Of a DNA stretch of 64,000 nt, positions 27,179 through 35,817 are shown in pieces. The notes beneath the pieces were generated by a model. The model did no database searches. It was not told the DNA's origin and was given only the letters and a program-made list of their open reading frames with translations. Source of the stretch: Mucilaginibacter gilvus (lineage in GTDB: Bacteria; Bacteroidota; Bacteroidia; Sphingobacteriales; Sphingobacteriaceae); the NCBI RefSeq assembly GCF_004054195.1, contig NZ_SBIW01000004.1:310001-374000 (forward strand). The letters are read 5' to 3'. Each line of letters begins with the position of its first letter. The first letter of the stretch is position 1. The position numbers and the translations under genes were made by a program.

Positions 27179-27265
27179 ATGAATACTTTAGTATTAGTAC
27201 TGATAACCATAGGCATTATGTTTATAGGCACGCGCAAGCCCGAAGGCAGCAACAATAAAAGTTGA
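27179..27265 (+). CDS. Very small membrane peptide
   Basis: A 28-residue ORF begins 19 bases after the outer-membrane protein stop: a hydrophobic helix (LVLVLITIGIMFIG) and a basic, polar tail (TRKPEGSNNKS). It is followed by a terminator. A clean hydrophobic helix with a positively charged tail between a gene and its terminator is suggestive, but an ORF this short may occur by chance. Confidence 0.3.
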   Translation: MNTLVLVLITIGIMFIGTRKPEGSNNKS

Positions 27266-27315
27266 AAGCGCATACTACTTAAACCGTTATTATCATAACT
27301 CGTACGCAGACATTT

Positions 27316-27348
27316 AAAAGCTGCCCCGGCAGGAGGGGTGGCTTTTTA
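27316..27348 (+). terminator. Terminator after the outer-membrane protein gene
   Basis: AAAAGC...GCTTTT arms with an inner GCCCC/GGGGT pairing are followed by T residues, 155 bases after the barrel gene stop and 43 bases before the response regulator. Confidence 0.6.
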
Positions 27349-27390
27349 AATATTATTCCCTATTTTTATAAACCTATTTCCCTCGATATC

Positions 27391-28062
27391 ATGAGTATAC
27401 CGGTTGCCATTGTTGATGATAAACGCATACTGCGCCAATCGTTAAGCGAGCAGATAGCTTATTACAAAGAAATCAGCGTTGTGTTACAATCTGCCGATGG
27501 CTCTGCTTTTTTAGAGGGAATGAAGGTTTTTAAAGCAGATGAGCGCCCCCAGGTGGTGCTGATGGATATTGAGATGCCCGTGATGGATGGTATAGAGGCG
27601 GTGCTCATAGGCAAAGAAATTTATCCAGACGTGCATTTTTTGATGCTTACCGTTTTTGATGATGACGAGAAGCTGTTTGAGGCCATAAAGGCCGGGGCAA
27701 GCGGTTATTTGCTGAAGGACGAGCGGGTATCAAACATTGTAAAAGCCATTACCGAAATTGTTTACGAAGGCGGGGTGCCTATGTCGCCACGGATAGCCCG
27801 CAAGGCGTTGGCCATGCTCAGGAACACGACCGACCCGGTTGAACAACCCAAAGAAGATGCTGACGACTGCTCGCTTTCATCCCGCGAACTGGAGATCCTG
27901 AACCGGATAGTTGACGGTTTAAACTACACCCAAATAGGCGAACGCCTTTTCATTAGCCCACATACCGTGCGCAAGCACATCGCCAATATTTACGATAAGC
28001 TGCACGTATCCAACAAAGCATCAGCCATCAAGATTGCATTGCGAAAGAAGTGGTTTAATTAA
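27391..28062 (+). CDS. NarL/FixJ-type response regulator
   Basis: Protein of 223 residues. The receiver domain (1-125) has the acidic pair DD at 9-10, the phospho-acceptor D59 in VVLMDIEMPVMDG, a Thr in LTVFDDD and a Lys in LLKDER. A linker leads to a LuxR-type helix-turn-helix (about 158-220): LSSRELEILNRIVDGLNYTQIG, then ERLFISPHTVRKHIANIYDKL. It is a cytoplasmic DNA-binding regulator, most likely phosphorylated by the HisKA_3 kinase at 24438. It is the only such regulator in the window, so it might also serve the kinase at 6044. Confidence 0.92.
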   Translation: MSIPVAIVDDKRILRQSLSEQIAYYKEISVVLQSADGSAFLEGMKVFKADERPQVVLMDIEMPVMDGIEAVLIGKEIYPDVHFLMLTVFDDDEKLFEAIKAGASGYLLKDERVSNIVKAITEIVYEGGVPMSPRIARKALAMLRNTTDPVEQPKEDADDCSLSSRELEILNRIVDGLNYTQIGERLFISPHTVRKHIANIYDKLHVSNKASAIKIALRKKWFN

Positions 28063-28068
28063 ATAAAA

Positions 28069-28090
28069 AAGGCTCCGCAGGAGCCCCTTC
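28069..28090. terminator. Bidirectional terminator
   Basis: GGCTCC-GCA-GGAGCC with A-run on the left and CCTTCT on the right, placed between the convergent response regulator and the dehydrogenase subunit 3 gene. Confidence 0.65.
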
Positions 28091-28114
28091 TAAATTATAT
28101 ACCATTGGGATTTC

Positions 28115-28747
28115 TTATACCACCAAACTCTCCAATCCGTACTGCTTCAATACATCGGCAGGTACACCTACCCATTTATTAGGTGAGTTACCGGCGTATC
28201 CAAGATCCTTTACGCCCATTTCGGTAGTAAAGAAACCTGTTGCGGTAAGATCGCGCATGCGGTTAAAAAAGGCTACGCCCTGCTGCATTTCGGGTTTTGC
28301 TTTAGCCGGGTAGGCTATCTGGTCTACCATTTCTAATTGCTGGGCAGCTGAACTGGCCACAAAGGTTTTACTGAAACGGTTAAGGCACTGCAGATCCAGC
28401 CATTTAAGGCCACCGCGCAAGGGTAGCTGATGATCTGGTATATCTTTTACAATAAACTCTATAAACTCAGGCACCTTGGCATCAGATGCACTTCCGGATT
28501 TTGCGTCCTTCGGGATAATGATATTTGCCAATACCGTAATAGTAGCCATCTCGTGTTCGGTGAAAAATTTATCGGCAAGCAGTTTATTTTCCCGCTCCAC
28601 TTCAGAAGGCTGGCGGCCGGGAGTAGCGCCTTTAGCTGTTTCGGCAGCTTCGGATGTGTTTTTATCAGGGGTTTTGCAGGCTTCCAGCATTACCGTTGCC
28701 GATAATGTGCCAATGCCAAGTGCTTTTAGGGAGTCGCGTCTGTTCAT
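28115..28747 (-). CDS. Gluconate 2-dehydrogenase subunit 3 family protein (Tat signal)
   Basis: Protein of 210 residues. MNRRDSLKALGIGTLSATVM is a twin-arginine signal, and the Cys in LEACKT may be a lipidation site, so the protein is exported, perhaps as a Tat lipoprotein. The mature part (FFTEHEMATITVLANIIIPKD, then GGLKWLDLQCLNRF and GVAFFNRMRDLTATGFFT) is typical of the small subunit that escorts GMC-type sugar dehydrogenases across the membrane. The GMC gene lies 6 bases upstream on the same strand and has no signal of its own, consistent with hitch-hiking export. The pair would form a periplasmic sugar dehydrogenase. Confidence 0.87.
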   Translation of the reverse strand: MNRRDSLKALGIGTLSATVMLEACKTPDKNTSEAAETAKGATPGRQPSEVERENKLLADKFFTEHEMATITVLANIIIPKDAKSGSASDAKVPEFIEFIVKDIPDHQLPLRGGLKWLDLQCLNRFSKTFVASSAAQQLEMVDQIAYPAKAKPEMQQGVAFFNRMRDLTATGFFTTEMGVKDLGYAGNSPNKWVGVPADVLKQYGLESLVV

Positions 28748-28753
28748 GATGCG

Positions 28754-30487
28754 TTATACGTTAAGTTTTTTACGTTGAGCCAAAATATATTCCGCGGTGC
28801 GCATACTCAGGGCCAAGATGGTCCAGGTAGCGTTTTTATCGCCCTGCTGTACAAACGGGGCGGCATCTACCACAAAAAGGTTCTTACAATCGTGCGCCTG
28901 GCAATACTTGTTCAGTGCCGATTTCGAAGGGTCATCACCCATACGGATGGTGCCCACCTCGTGGATGATCTTGCCCGGCGCTTCCAAGCCGTAATTGGTT
29001 TCGGGGCCTTGCTTGGTGCCGTGTATGGCGCCCATGTTGTGCAATACCTCTTCAAAGGTATCTTGCATGTGCTTGGCCTGGTTTATTTCGTCGTTGGTCC
29101 AGTTGTAATGAAACCGCAGTACCGGGATGCCAAATTTGTCAACCACGTTAGGGTCTATCTCGCAATAGTTATCGGCCCGTGCAATGGCGGTACCACGGCC
29201 GGCCATGCCTACCTGTGTGCCGTAAAAACGGCGGTAATCGTCTTTCAGCGCTGCGCCGTAACCACCGGCCTCTTTGGTTTTGCCATCCCTATCCGGCACC
29301 GCGCCATTCATGTTTTGCATCCCAAAGCCGAAACCGTACGATGGCATATGCAGGCCACCGCCGTATTCGATGTGGTAACCACGCGGGAAATTCAGTTTTT
29401 TATTATCCAGCCACCATGGCGAGTAAATATGCACGCTGCCTACGCCATCCTCGTTGTAGCGCTTTCGATCCAGTAGTTGCGGCAGGAAACCGCCCGCGCT
29501 GGAGCCGGTAGAATCGTGCAAATATTTACCAACCACGCCGCTGCTGTTGGCCAAACCGCCCGGGTGGGCCGACGATTTGGAATTGAGCAGAATACGTGCA
29601 GATTCGCCCGCGCTGGCGCCAAGCACAACCGTTTTGGCGTTTACCTGGTACTCCTGCATATCTTCTTTATTTACATAAGATACGCCGGTTGCCAATCCAT
29701 CTTTATCCGTAAGTATCTCGCGCACCATGGCGTTGGTGATCACTTTTAAGTTGCCGGTTTTTATAGCCGGGATAACCAGGCAGGATGATGCCGAGAAATC
29801 GCCATATATTTTACAACTACGGCCGCATTGCCCGCAGAAGAAACAAGCGCCACGGTCTTTATTGCCCGGCAAAGCTTCGGTAAGTACCGAGCCACGGCCC
29901 GGGATAACTTTTACACCAGCCTTGCGCGCGCCTTGCGTAATAAACAGTTCGTTCAAACGAGGTTTCGGTGGCGGTAGAAAAATGCCATCCGGTTCGTTCT
30001 CTAAATTTTCTTTGGTACCGTAGATGCCTATCAGGCGGTCAACTTTATCGTAAAAAGGTTTTACGTCGTCATAGGTTATCGGCCATGGGTCGGTAAGGCC
30101 GTCCGTAGGCTGAAAATCCTGCGGACCCATCCTCAACGAGATACGGCCCCAGTGGTTGGTACGCCCGCCCAGCATCCGCGAGCGGAACCAGTAGAACTCT
30201 GTTTTATCTTTTGTGGTGTATGGTTCGCCATCGATATCCCATCCGCCAAAGGCGGCATCAAAATCGCCGAAGGGGCGGGTACTGCTTGCGCCCCTGCGTG
30301 CCGATTCCCATGGCCAGCGCAGTTGCTGTGAATCTTTTTGGGGGTCGAAAAAAGGGCCGGCCTCCAGCAGTAAAACTTTAACACCAGCGTTGGCCAGCAC
30401 ATAGGCTGCCATACCGCCGCCCGCGCCAGAGCCTACAACCACCACATCGTAAGTAGTGCCCGACTTTTTGATCTGCAAATCTTCCAT
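28754..30487 (-). CDS. GMC oxidoreductase, FAD-dependent sugar (probably glucoside 3-) dehydrogenase
   Basis: Protein of 577 residues without a signal peptide. The FAD-binding GxGxxG is in VVVGSGAGGGMAAYVLAN (about 15-30) with LLLEAGP; the GMC motif region RMLGGRTNHWGRISLRM follows. A Cys cluster CFFCGQCGRSC near residue 218 resembles the 3Fe-4S-binding segment known from FAD glucose dehydrogenase. The C-terminal domain carries the family's His/Asn pattern (HEVGTIRMGDDP and NLFVVDAAPF). Enzymes of this group oxidise C3 of sugars or glycosides in the periplasm and pass electrons on. It sits in one operon with subunit 3 (downstream) and a DUF1080 protein (upstream), the usual 3-keto-glycoside set. 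Substrate inferred. Confidence 0.87.
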   Translation of the reverse strand: MEDLQIKKSGTTYDVVVVGSGAGGGMAAYVLANAGVKVLLLEAGPFFDPQKDSQQLRWPWESARRGASSTRPFGDFDAAFGGWDIDGEPYTTKDKTEFYWFRSRMLGGRTNHWGRISLRMGPQDFQPTDGLTDPWPITYDDVKPFYDKVDRLIGIYGTKENLENEPDGIFLPPPKPRLNELFITQGARKAGVKVIPGRGSVLTEALPGNKDRGACFFCGQCGRSCKIYGDFSASSCLVIPAIKTGNLKVITNAMVREILTDKDGLATGVSYVNKEDMQEYQVNAKTVVLGASAGESARILLNSKSSAHPGGLANSSGVVGKYLHDSTGSSAGGFLPQLLDRKRYNEDGVGSVHIYSPWWLDNKKLNFPRGYHIEYGGGLHMPSYGFGFGMQNMNGAVPDRDGKTKEAGGYGAALKDDYRRFYGTQVGMAGRGTAIARADNYCEIDPNVVDKFGIPVLRFHYNWTNDEINQAKHMQDTFEEVLHNMGAIHGTKQGPETNYGLEAPGKIIHEVGTIRMGDDPSKSALNKYCQAHDCKNLFVVDAAPFVQQGDKNATWTILALSMRTAEYILAQRKKLNV

Positions 30488-30526
30488 TGAAAAAATATTT
30501 CGCTTATTGGTTGATGAAGCCTTGAC

Positions 30527-31192
30527 TTATAATTGTTTTATTTTAATGTTTTTGTAGCTCACTACAGCGCCGTGGCCCTGTAAAGCAATATGGCCTTTAG
30601 GGTATTTGGCGAAGCCTTCCCAGGTTTTAAATTTGCTGTTGTTCAGCATTTCGGTCCACTCGGGGCTACCTATCAATACATTAACAGTTTCTATGCCGTT
30701 TAGCCAGAAGGTAAGTTGGCCATTTTGTTTACGCACTTTTACTTTATTCCACTCGCCTGCCGGTTTTGCCGCAGTGGCAGGTGCAGCTTTCATATCATAT
30801 AAGCTACCGGCAAGGTGGTTTGGTTTTTTGTTGTCTTCTGCTTTTATGTTATCCAAAACCTGCATCTCAATGCCGGTAAGGTAAGTGGCGCTTAACGATG
30901 GGTCTTCGTGTACGCCTAAGATAATACCGCTGTTGCCGCCTTCGGCAATTTTCCAATCGATAGTTAATTCATAGTTCTCGTATTCGCCATCGGTAAGCAA
31001 GTCAGATGCTTCGTGCGATGTTGGATCTAACTGTAATGCGCCGTCTACAACAGACCATGAGCCTGCGCCGGTTTTGTTGTAAGCATGCCAGCCGGTAGTG
31101 GTTTTGCCATCAAATAATTTCACATCTTTTTGTGCTAACGCGGTGTAGCTAACTGCCGATAACGCCAAAGCGCTTAAAATTAATTTTTTCAT
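30527..31192 (-). CDS. DUF1080 (3-keto-disaccharide hydrolase domain) protein
   Basis: Protein of 221 residues with signal peptide LILSALALSAVSYTALAQ. The lectin-like beta-sandwich starts VKLFDGKTTTGWHAYN and includes YENYELTIDWKIAEGGNSGI, then GIEMQVLDN and GEWNKVKVRKQNG, all typical DUF1080 signatures. Recent work on the family assigns hydrolysis of 3-keto-glycosides. It is the first gene of the operon with the GMC dehydrogenase (39 bases downstream) and subunit 3, so a periplasmic oxidise-then-cleave pathway for glycosides is the simplest reading. Confidence 0.88.
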   Translation of the reverse strand: MKKLILSALALSAVSYTALAQKDVKLFDGKTTTGWHAYNKTGAGSWSVVDGALQLDPTSHEASDLLTDGEYENYELTIDWKIAEGGNSGIILGVHEDPSLSATYLTGIEMQVLDNIKAEDNKKPNHLAGSLYDMKAAPATAAKPAGEWNKVKVRKQNGQLTFWLNGIETVNVLIGSPEWTEMLNNSKFKTWEGFAKYPKGHIALQGHGAVVSYKNIKIKQL

Positions 31193-31397
31193 ACGGTTTC
31201 GTTTTAGCAGCGCTGAGTGGGCCGCTTTTGTTTGGGTAGTAAAAGTAGTATTTATTTTTATTGATGCTACTTTAACGTTTAATCAATCAAAAAAATTACA
31301 GTGGAGGAAGGGAGAATTGTCTGAATCAGAATTTTCAGAATTAGATAATTTTCAGAATAATAATCAGCGCGGCATTCTGCTCATTCTAAAATTCTGA

Positions 31398-32419
31398 TTA
31401 CTTATTCAGTAAAAACGATAAGCCAGAGGCCAGCCCGACGATACCATAACCATAGCTGCTTTGGAAAGAGATGTTGTAATCGTCCTGCCCGCGGTAGCCA
31501 CCACCGGCGAGGATGGATACATCCTGCAGAAAGGGTAAGTGGTAATAATATTTAAGGCTTACGTTCAGTCTTTTTTTGATGTTGAAGGCTTTGTAGTTTT
31601 CGTACTTATCGGCTATGTAGGTAAAGTCGAACTGCAGGCGCTGCCAGTTGGCAAAGAGCTTGTTGTCTTTTTTAATAGGGTCGTCGTAAGCTTTTGCCAG
31701 GTTCAGCATGTAACTGCCATTAACCCTTACCCAGCCGTAGCGCCCGGGCAAACCAGCGGCAGAACCCTTGCCAAACAGGCCGCTATGAATTTCTACACCG
31801 ATGGTTTTATATTGGTTGATGATCATGTTGGGCTTATCTGTACGCTTGCCAACGGTGTAGTTAAGCGTGTAAAAATTAGTGGAAAATTTACCGCTATCTA
31901 CATAAAGCTGTTATCGGGCAGTAGTGTCGGTCCGCGAACGCCATTGGAGTGGTGCGTATACCCGCCGGAAAGGAATTCCGAATTAAGAACATCGCTATTG
32001 AGCCGGTAAAATAGCTGGATGCCGGGCATATAACTGGGCGATTTTACCGGTGCGCCCGGCGTGCTCAGCAGGCGGATCTTTACCCGGGTAAACGCATTTA
32101 CAAAAAGGCGCGATTTGGGCGTATTGTACACCACAAAGTTGGCCACTACATCTGCAACCAGCTGTGTTTTTATAGGCTGAAAAAGTTCCTGCCCGAAAAA
32201 CGAAGAGCGGAGATTTTGTACATAAATGTCGTTAAAATCGCGGTTGATGAGGCGGGTAGCTATCAGCGATGTGATGGTATCCTGCACAACGTTGGTGCCT
32301 TTTACCTTAATGGTATCGGAAACTTTACTGGAACTGAAAGCGAAGCTTTTGTGGGGAACGAGGAGTATTAAAATAATTAAACCGGTAAGTATCTTAAAAA
32401 TGGGCCTTATAGGGGTCAA
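31398..32419 (-). pseudogene. Outer-membrane phospholipase A-like gene, split by a frameshift
   Basis: Two minus-strand frames, 32419-31898 (173 residues with signal peptide) and 31826-31398, belong to one gene. Restoring one T (an A on the plus strand) at the AAA tract 31904-31906 joins them into 340 residues without a stop: PDNSF then YVDSGKFSTNFYTLNY. The upstream part holds YTHHSNG, the HxSNG signature of OMPLA/PldA with catalytic His156 and Ser158; the Asn of STNFYTLNY (182 after repair) fits the third catalytic residue. The rest is beta-barrel strands ending in LASGLSFLLNK. OMPLA hydrolyses membrane phospholipids in the outer membrane. Broken here by a mutation or a sequencing error. 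The family call is my reading of short motifs. Confidence 0.5.
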
Positions 32420-32637
32420 TGTTATTGCTTTATGCGATTGTTTTTAAAGATAAACAAGAATTACAGCGGCAACGGGTGATTGTTTGGCAATACCTTACTC
32501 CTTTAACAAAACAACGTTTGGCTGACATTGAACAGATTTTGGGTGCAGGTTTTTGATGGATTTGCATATACCTTATTAATGCTTAGGCCGTATTAACAAC
32601 AAAATGACTACCTTGCGTAATTTACTTATAGAATATA

Positions 32638-33870
32638 GTGACTTTTCAGGATTTTAATTTCAACGAACAATTATTAGAGGGCGTATTGAGCATGGGTTAC
32701 ACCAAGGCTACCCCCATACAGGAAATGACCATACCGGTTATAATGAATGGCGACGACCTTATCGCCTGTGCCCAAACTGGCACGGGTAAAACCGCATCTT
32801 ATTTACTGCCGGTTTTAAATTTTATCGCTAACGCCAACACTCATCAAACTACCGCTTTGGTGCTTGCCCCAACACGGGAGCTTGCCCAGCAGATAGATCA
32901 GCAGGTAGAAGGGCTTGCCTATTTTACCGGCATCAGCTCTCAGGCTGTTTTCGGCGGTGGCGATGGTATGGCTTACGAGCAGCAGCGCCGCGGTATCCAA
33001 AATAGTGTAAATATTATTATTGCCACACCAGGGCGCTTAATTGCGCACCTAACATCAGGCGTGCTTAAGTTTAACCATATTACCCATTTGGTATTAGACG
33101 AGGCCGACCGGATGCTGGATATGGGTTTTAGCGATGATATTATGCGCATCATCAGCTATCTGCCCAAAAAACGCCAAACGCTTTTGTTTTCGGCAACCAT
33201 GCCCGGCAGGATCCGCAATTTGGCCAAAGCTATCTTAACAGATCCGCAGCAGATCAATATCGCTATTTCGCAACCCGCAGCAGGCATAGACCAACAAGTT
33301 TACCGCCTTCACGATGGCCAAAAAACGCCTTTACTAAAAATGCTTTTAAAGGATGGGGGCTACTTAAGCTCTATCATTTTTGCATCCCGTAAGGAAATTG
33401 TAAAATCGCTTTATAAAGAACTAAAACAGGCACATTTAAATGTTGCCGCTTTTCACTCAGACCTGCAGCAGAACGAGCGGGAAGAAATTCTACTCCGCTT
33501 TAAAAACAAACAATTACCCGTTATTATTGGTACCGATGCTTTGTCGCGTGGGATAGATGTGGAAGGGATAGACCTTGTGATTAACTATGACGTACCCGGC
33601 GATGCCGAGGATTATGTTCACCGCATAGGTCGTACCGCACGTGCTGCAACAACAGGCACCGCCATCACTTTTGTGAACGACCGCGACCTGAAGAAGCTGA
33701 AAAGCATTGAGCAGCTGATAAGCCGTGAAGTAGCCCAAAAGGAACTGCCCGAAGAGCTGAAAGGTATTGAGCATGTTGCACAGGAACGCCCGCATGGTGG
33801 CGGCCGTAACGATCAGCGCCGAAGACCAAACCAGTATAAAGGAAACAAACCGCGCCCTGCAGCCAATTAA
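32638..33870 (+). CDS. DEAD-box ATP-dependent RNA helicase
   Basis: Protein of 410 residues with a GTG start. All helicase motifs are present in order: the Q motif GYTKATPIQEMTIP, Walker A AQTGTGKT, PTRELAQ, TPGR, DEAD (VLDEADRMLDMGF), SAT, then in the second domain FHSDLQQNERE, GTDALSRGIDVEGIDLVINYD and HRIGRTARA. The C-terminus is a short basic Arg/Gly/Asn-rich tail (GGGRNDQRRRPNQYKG) that would bind RNA. RhlE-like in layout. It acts in the cytoplasm in ribosome assembly or RNA turnover. It stands alone, divergent from the phospholipase-like gene. Confidence 0.93.
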   Translation: MTFQDFNFNEQLLEGVLSMGYTKATPIQEMTIPVIMNGDDLIACAQTGTGKTASYLLPVLNFIANANTHQTTALVLAPTRELAQQIDQQVEGLAYFTGISSQAVFGGGDGMAYEQQRRGIQNSVNIIIATPGRLIAHLTSGVLKFNHITHLVLDEADRMLDMGFSDDIMRIISYLPKKRQTLLFSATMPGRIRNLAKAILTDPQQINIAISQPAAGIDQQVYRLHDGQKTPLLKMLLKDGGYLSSIIFASRKEIVKSLYKELKQAHLNVAAFHSDLQQNEREEILLRFKNKQLPVIIGTDALSRGIDVEGIDLVINYDVPGDAEDYVHRIGRTARAATTGTAITFVNDRDLKKLKSIEQLISREVAQKELPEELKGIEHVAQERPHGGGRNDQRRRPNQYKGNKPRPAAN

Positions 33871-33894
33871 ACCTTTTAAATTTTATATGGTCTA

Positions 33895-33926
33895 TTTGAT
33901 TTGTAATAGTGAATGTGTTACATTTA
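33895..33926 (+). promoter_or_regulatory. Promoter of the TIM-barrel isomerase gene
   Basis: TTTG at 33895 and TACATTTA at 33919 are separated by 20 bases, close to the Bacteroidota TTTG-N19-21-TAnnTTTG consensus with one mismatch in the last base. The ATG follows at 33955. Confidence 0.6.
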
Positions 33927-33954
33927 CACAACAAACCAATTAAATAACCATACC

Positions 33955-34830
33955 ATGACTTCCAGACGTTCTTTCCTCAAAACCTCAGCGGTATTGGGTA
34001 CCGGGCTTTTAATGGCCCCAAACTTATATGCCCGTAACAAAAAATATATCGGCGTACAACTTTATACGGTGCGCGATGCAATGGCCAAAGACCCGGTAGG
34101 TACTTTAGCTAAAGTGGCCAAAGTTGGCTTTAACAGTGTAGAAGGCGCTACCTACACAGGTACGCAAAAATTCTACGGAATGGAGCCAAAGCAGTTTAAA
34201 CAAGTGTTAAGCGACAATGGGCTGAAAATGCTAAGCGGGCACTATATGCTGGGCGAAGGGATGGCAACAACCAAAGGCACAATTACAAACGAATGGCAGA
34301 AAGCGGTTGACGATGCTGCTGCCGTAGGTTTAAAATATATGGTTTGCGCCTATTTGCTTGATGGTGAGAGAGGCACGCTGGCCCACTATCAGCAAACTGC
34401 CGAGAAATTGAATACAGCCGGTGAAATTTGCAAAAAAGCAGGTATACAGCTTTGTTACCACAACCACGATTTTGAATTTAAGCAGGAGGATGGCAAATTT
34501 CCGTATGAAACTTTGTTGCACAGTACGGATAAACACCTGGTGAAAATGGAAATGGATATTTATTGGATATACCGTGCCAAGCAAGATCCTATCGCCTTGT
34601 TTAACGAAAACCCGGGCCGTTTCCCGCTATGGCACGTAAAAGACATGGATAACACCCCTAAACAAATGTTTACCGAAGTAGGTAACGGCGTAATTCCGTT
34701 TAAAGAGATATTTAAACATGCCGATAAAGCAGGGTTAAAATATTTCTTTAACGAGCAGGACGTTTGCCCGGGCGATCCATTCAATAGCATCACCCAAAGC
34801 TACAACTACATTAAAAAGAACCTAGTTTAA
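33955..34830 (+). CDS. Tat-exported sugar phosphate isomerase/epimerase-like TIM-barrel protein
   Basis: From the ATG at 33955 the protein has 291 residues and a textbook twin-arginine signal (SRRSFLKTSAVLGTGLLMAP). The barrel starts KYIGVQLYTVRDAMAKDP and carries the metal-binding residues typical of the AP-endonuclease-2/xylose-isomerase-like family: QLCYHNHDFEFK, the acidic EMDIYWIYRA, the WHVKDMD His and the C-terminal FNEQDVCPG. Exported members in Bacteroidota are often found with Gfo/Idh and DUF1080 enzymes and act on keto-sugars. It fits the 3-keto-sugar theme here, though it has its own promoter. Substrate unknown. Confidence 0.87.
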   Translation: MTSRRSFLKTSAVLGTGLLMAPNLYARNKKYIGVQLYTVRDAMAKDPVGTLAKVAKVGFNSVEGATYTGTQKFYGMEPKQFKQVLSDNGLKMLSGHYMLGEGMATTKGTITNEWQKAVDDAAAVGLKYMVCAYLLDGERGTLAHYQQTAEKLNTAGEICKKAGIQLCYHNHDFEFKQEDGKFPYETLLHSTDKHLVKMEMDIYWIYRAKQDPIALFNENPGRFPLWHVKDMDNTPKQMFTEVGNGVIPFKEIFKHADKAGLKYFFNEQDVCPGDPFNSITQSYNYIKKNLV

Positions 34831-34851
34831 TTACACAGGCGTTGATATTAG

Positions 34852-34886
34852 AAAAGCCGGATCCGAAAAAGGGTTCGGTTTTTTTT
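34852..34886 (+). terminator. Terminator after the TIM-barrel gene
   Basis: CCGGATCC pairs with GGGTTCGG (two G-T pairs) around GAAAAA and is followed by eight T. Confidence 0.75.
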
Positions 34887-35280
34887 GTGAGGTGTTTTTT
34901 ATTCCCGTGCTGAGAGATTAATAGCCTACCAAAAGACAGTGGTTTTTAAATTTCTTTACGGTTTATAATAAAAAATTTAAGATTTATGGTGACACTATTA
35001 TGGTGAAAAATATGTTAACCCTGATTATTTTTAAATTTTTGATTATCAATTATTTGAAATCTGTAGATTGAAATTGTGTTAAGTTATGTTAACCCTAATT
35101 CCTAAGCACCGATGCTTGATGATTAGTAAAAGAGGGCTAAATTAAAGAGATTATAGAAAGGTTTACAAATTGAACATGCTGGGTTTAATTGGCTATATTC
35201 TGCTCAGGGCGGAAGATAGCGTCTTTTAAATTATATCCAAAAACGAAATCGCATACCCTACCATCGTCGTATATAAGCAC
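34887..35280. other. AT-rich intergenic region with a 16-base direct repeat
   Basis: No ORF of note. The region holds two nearly identical 16-base blocks, TATGTTAACCCTGATT at 35011 and TATGTTAACCCTAATT at 35085, each including the palindrome GTTAAC and starting 74 bases apart, about seven helical turns. It must carry the promoter for the peroxiredoxin/lipid cluster, and the repeats are candidate regulator sites. Confidence 0.4.
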
Positions 35281-35811
35281 ATGAACATACCTCATTTAAA
35301 AAACTTCCTTGCAGCCGCAGTGCTTTGCCTTGGATTAACTATACCCGCCCAGGCCCAAAAACATCTGGAAAAAGGCGATAAAATGCCTTCATTTTCGTTA
35401 ACCGACCAAAACGGCAAAACCTTTAACGTAACCAATGAGGTCGGCAAGCATAAATTGGTAATATACTTTTATCCCAAAGACGAGAGCATGGTTTGCACCA
35501 AAGAGGCTTGTGCCTTTCGCGATATGTTCGATCAGTTTGCTAAGGTAGGCGCGGTAGTTATTGGCGTAAACGGCGGGACGGTTGCCAGCCACAAAGCCTT
35601 TGCCAACCACTACAAACTCCCGTTTGTTTTGCTGAGCGACCCCGGCGATAAAGTGTACAAACTGTTTGGGGTGAAGAAAAAGTTTTTCATGAGTGGCCGC
35701 GAAACTTTTGTGGTAGATTTGAATGGAACCATCGTGTATTCGCACGCTGCTATGCTGGAAGGCAAGGCCCATGCCGATGATGCACTTGCCGCTCTAAAGT
35801 CAGCCAAATAA
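35281..35811 (+). CDS. Secreted BCP/PrxQ-type peroxiredoxin
   Basis: Protein of 176 residues with signal peptide FLAAAVLCLGLTIPAQAQ, so periplasmic. The thioredoxin-like domain has FSLTDQNGKTFNV, YFYPKDESMVCTKEACAFRD and FVVDLNGTIVY. Cys72 is the peroxidatic residue and Cys77 the resolving one, the C-x4-C pattern of PrxQ/BCP proteins, which reduce peroxides including lipid hydroperoxides. It is the first gene before the lipid cluster and lies only 6 bases from the next start, so peroxide defence and lipid modification are likely co-expressed. Confidence 0.9.
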   Translation: MNIPHLKNFLAAAVLCLGLTIPAQAQKHLEKGDKMPSFSLTDQNGKTFNVTNEVGKHKLVIYFYPKDESMVCTKEACAFRDMFDQFAKVGAVVIGVNGGTVASHKAFANHYKLPFVLLSDPGDKVYKLFGVKKKFFMSGRETFVVDLNGTIVYSHAAMLEGKAHADDALAALKSAK

Positions 35812-35817
35812 ACAAAT

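Noticed and set aside
31890..31920. Programmed -1 frameshift joining the two halves of the phospholipase-like gene
   Set aside because: The shift site has no classical X-XXY-YYZ slippery heptamer, and no downstream stem-loop was noticed; a mutation or sequence error is simpler.
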